A DNA stretch of 8,938 bases. Source: Alphaproteobacteria bacterium (GTDB lineage Bacteria; Pseudomonadota; Alphaproteobacteria; Micavibrionales; SZUA-601). The position numbers and the translations under genes are program-made. Every line of letters starts with the position of its first letter. Position 1 is the first letter of the stretch. The stretch spans positions 1 to 8,938 of the forward strand of contig JAQGJA010000134.1 in NCBI GenBank assembly GCA_028290805.1, written 5' to 3'. Positions 7,747 through 8,938 of the stretch are shown here, in pieces. The notes beneath the pieces were generated by a model. That model was not told the DNA's origin. It searched no databases and saw only the letters and a list, made by a program, of their open reading frames with translations.

Positions 7747-8938
7747 CTAAAACTTCACCTTCAGCCCGCCGAAAAAGCTGCGGCCTTCGCCGGGGTAGAA
7801 GATTGCGGGCGAGGGGCCGGTGCCGGCATTGGTGACGGTAGAGAAATTCGAGATAAAACGCTGGTCCAGCAGATTGCGGGCCTCGAAAAATATTTCCATG
7901 CGGTCGGTGATCTTGCGCTGGGCTTCCAGGTTGAGGATCATGAAATCCGTCGCTTTGGTCGTATTGGCGAAATCGACGAAGGGCGCTTCGGGCGCCCATT
8001 CCATGATCGGGGCTGTGCTCCATTTTTCCTGTTTGTAACGCAATTCGCTGCGCAGGACATGGCGCGGAATTCCGGCCAGTTCGTTATCGCCGAATTGCGG
8101 ATCGTCCTGGAAGCGGAAATCATTCAGGTTGTAAATCTGGGACAAAGTCAGAGAATCATTCATGCGCCAGAGATTATGGGTGAAACGCCAGGCGCTGCCC
8201 AGTTCCAGCCCTTGGTGAATGGTTTGATCGGCATTGAAGGTTGTGGCGGGAATGGTGGAATTAGTGGTAAATTGCAGCAATTCATTTTCAATCCGGGCGT
8301 GATAGGCGGTCAGATCCCAGGTGAGATTGCCTTTTGAGCCGCGCGTGCCGATCTCGGCCGTCCAGGCGGTCTGGGTGTCTAGCGGGACGAAACCGACAAC
8401 GGGTTGCTGGACCAGCTCGGAAAAAGTAGGCACTTCGCTGGAGCGCGAGATATTGGCGAAAACCTGGGAAGCGGCAGTCACATCCCAGAGCGTGCCGATT
8501 TTCGGATTGAACCCGGTAAAGTTTTCTTCGTCGCTGGCGGATGCATTGCGGTTATTGATGAAGTTGCGGTTGGCCCATAAACCCTGGCCGCCCAGGATCA
8601 GGCTGAGATCACGCGCCACGTGAAACTGCCCTTCGCCATAGAGGGCGACATTCTGCGATTTCTGGTCGGTATCGGCGGTCTGTATCCCGCGCGATCCCCT
8701 CACATTGATGAATTGCAGTGCATCGACTTTGCCGGCGTGATAATTGATGCCGCCCAGGATTTTGTGATCAAGGTTAAGCGCGGTGAATTTCTTTTCCACG
8801 CGCGAAAAACCGCCGAAATCCGTGCTTTCCTGATCGACGGCCTGGAAGATGGGGTGAAACAGGTCTTTGTCATTGACGAAAGCGCCCAGTTCCATTTTGG
8901 TCGTGGGGTTGATCTGGATGGCGGTGACATTGGACAGG
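7747..8938 (-). CDS. TonB-dependent outer-membrane receptor, C-terminal part (cut by window edge)
   Basis: The frame stays open from the right window edge to a TAG stop at 7747-7749, giving the last 396 residues; the signal peptide, TonB box, plug and first barrel strands lie outside. What remains is a run of amphipathic beta strands with long polar loops, as in the 22-stranded barrels that import siderophores, haem, vitamin B12 or other large ligands using energy from TonB. Family-type segments include FANISRSSEVPTFSEL in mid-barrel, GIPRHVLRSELRY near the end, ARNLLDQRFISNFS, and the closing GRSFFGGLKVKF with a terminal phenylalanine, the usual signal for outer-membrane assembly. The pattern is closest to iron-complex receptors, but the ligand cannot be named. 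The gene converges with greA and no clear terminator is visible after its stop. An inner methionine (at 8895) should not be mistaken for the start. Confidence 0.93.
   Translation of the reverse strand, partial: LSNVTAIQINPTTKMELGAFVNDKDLFHPIFQAVDQESTDFGGFSRVEKKFTALNLDHKILGGINYHAGKVDALQFINVRGSRGIQTADTDQKSQNVALYGEGQFHVARDLSLILGGQGLWANRNFINNRNASASDEENFTGFNPKIGTLWDVTAASQVFANISRSSEVPTFSELVQQPVVGFVPLDTQTAWTAEIGTRGSKGNLTWDLTAYHARIENELLQFTTNSTIPATTFNADQTIHQGLELGSAWRFTHNLWRMNDSLTLSQIYNLNDFRFQDDPQFGDNELAGIPRHVLRSELRYKQEKWSTAPIMEWAPEAPFVDFANTTKATDFMILNLEAQRKITDRMEIFFEARNLLDQRFISNFSTVTNAGTGPSPAIFYPGEGRSFFGGLKVKF

Overview
The window looks like a chromosomal housekeeping segment of a Gram-negative alphaproteobacterium. 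The evidence is the RpoD layout (acidic linker and large non-conserved region), a primase-sigma factor gene pair, and an outer-membrane TonB-dependent receptor. Base composition is moderate, near 50-55% GC by eye. I cannot place it below class level; a Rhodospirillales- or Micavibrio-like lineage is only a guess.

Layout from left to right. Bases 1-264 (minus) hold the N-terminal part of a small multi-pass membrane transporter of the EamA/DMT type, cut by the window edge. Bases 292-791 (minus) hold a GNAT acetyltransferase gene split by a one-base frameshift near 517-521. Bases 801-895 hold an imperfect palindromic repeat that fills the gap to rpoD. Bases 909-2921 (minus) are rpoD, the primary sigma-70 factor. 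It is preceded after 21 bases by dnaG (2943-4808, minus), the replication primase. Together they form a compact dnaG-rpoD unit, the core of the classical macromolecular synthesis operon, without rpsU in view.

A 68-base divergent spacer separates dnaG from a plus-strand gene (4877-7069). This encodes a fused membrane / spermidine-synthase-like protein of unknown substrate. A strong intrinsic terminator (7132-7167) follows, lying almost on top of the ribosome binding site of greA (7180-7650, plus), the transcript cleavage factor. greA converges with the C-terminal half of a TonB-dependent receptor (7747 to the window end, minus). The short gap between them holds a perfect 16-base palindrome.

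The core genes serve DNA replication priming (DnaG), promoter recognition (RpoD) and elongation rescue (GreA). The flanking genes concern transport and small-molecule metabolism. I see no phage, IS element, CRISPR array, RNA gene or defence system, and no clear undescribed system. The most interesting points are the terminator-in-leader arrangement of greA, the palindromic repeat, the frameshifted acetyltransferase, and the synthase-like fusion protein whose active-site motifs differ from true spermidine synthases.
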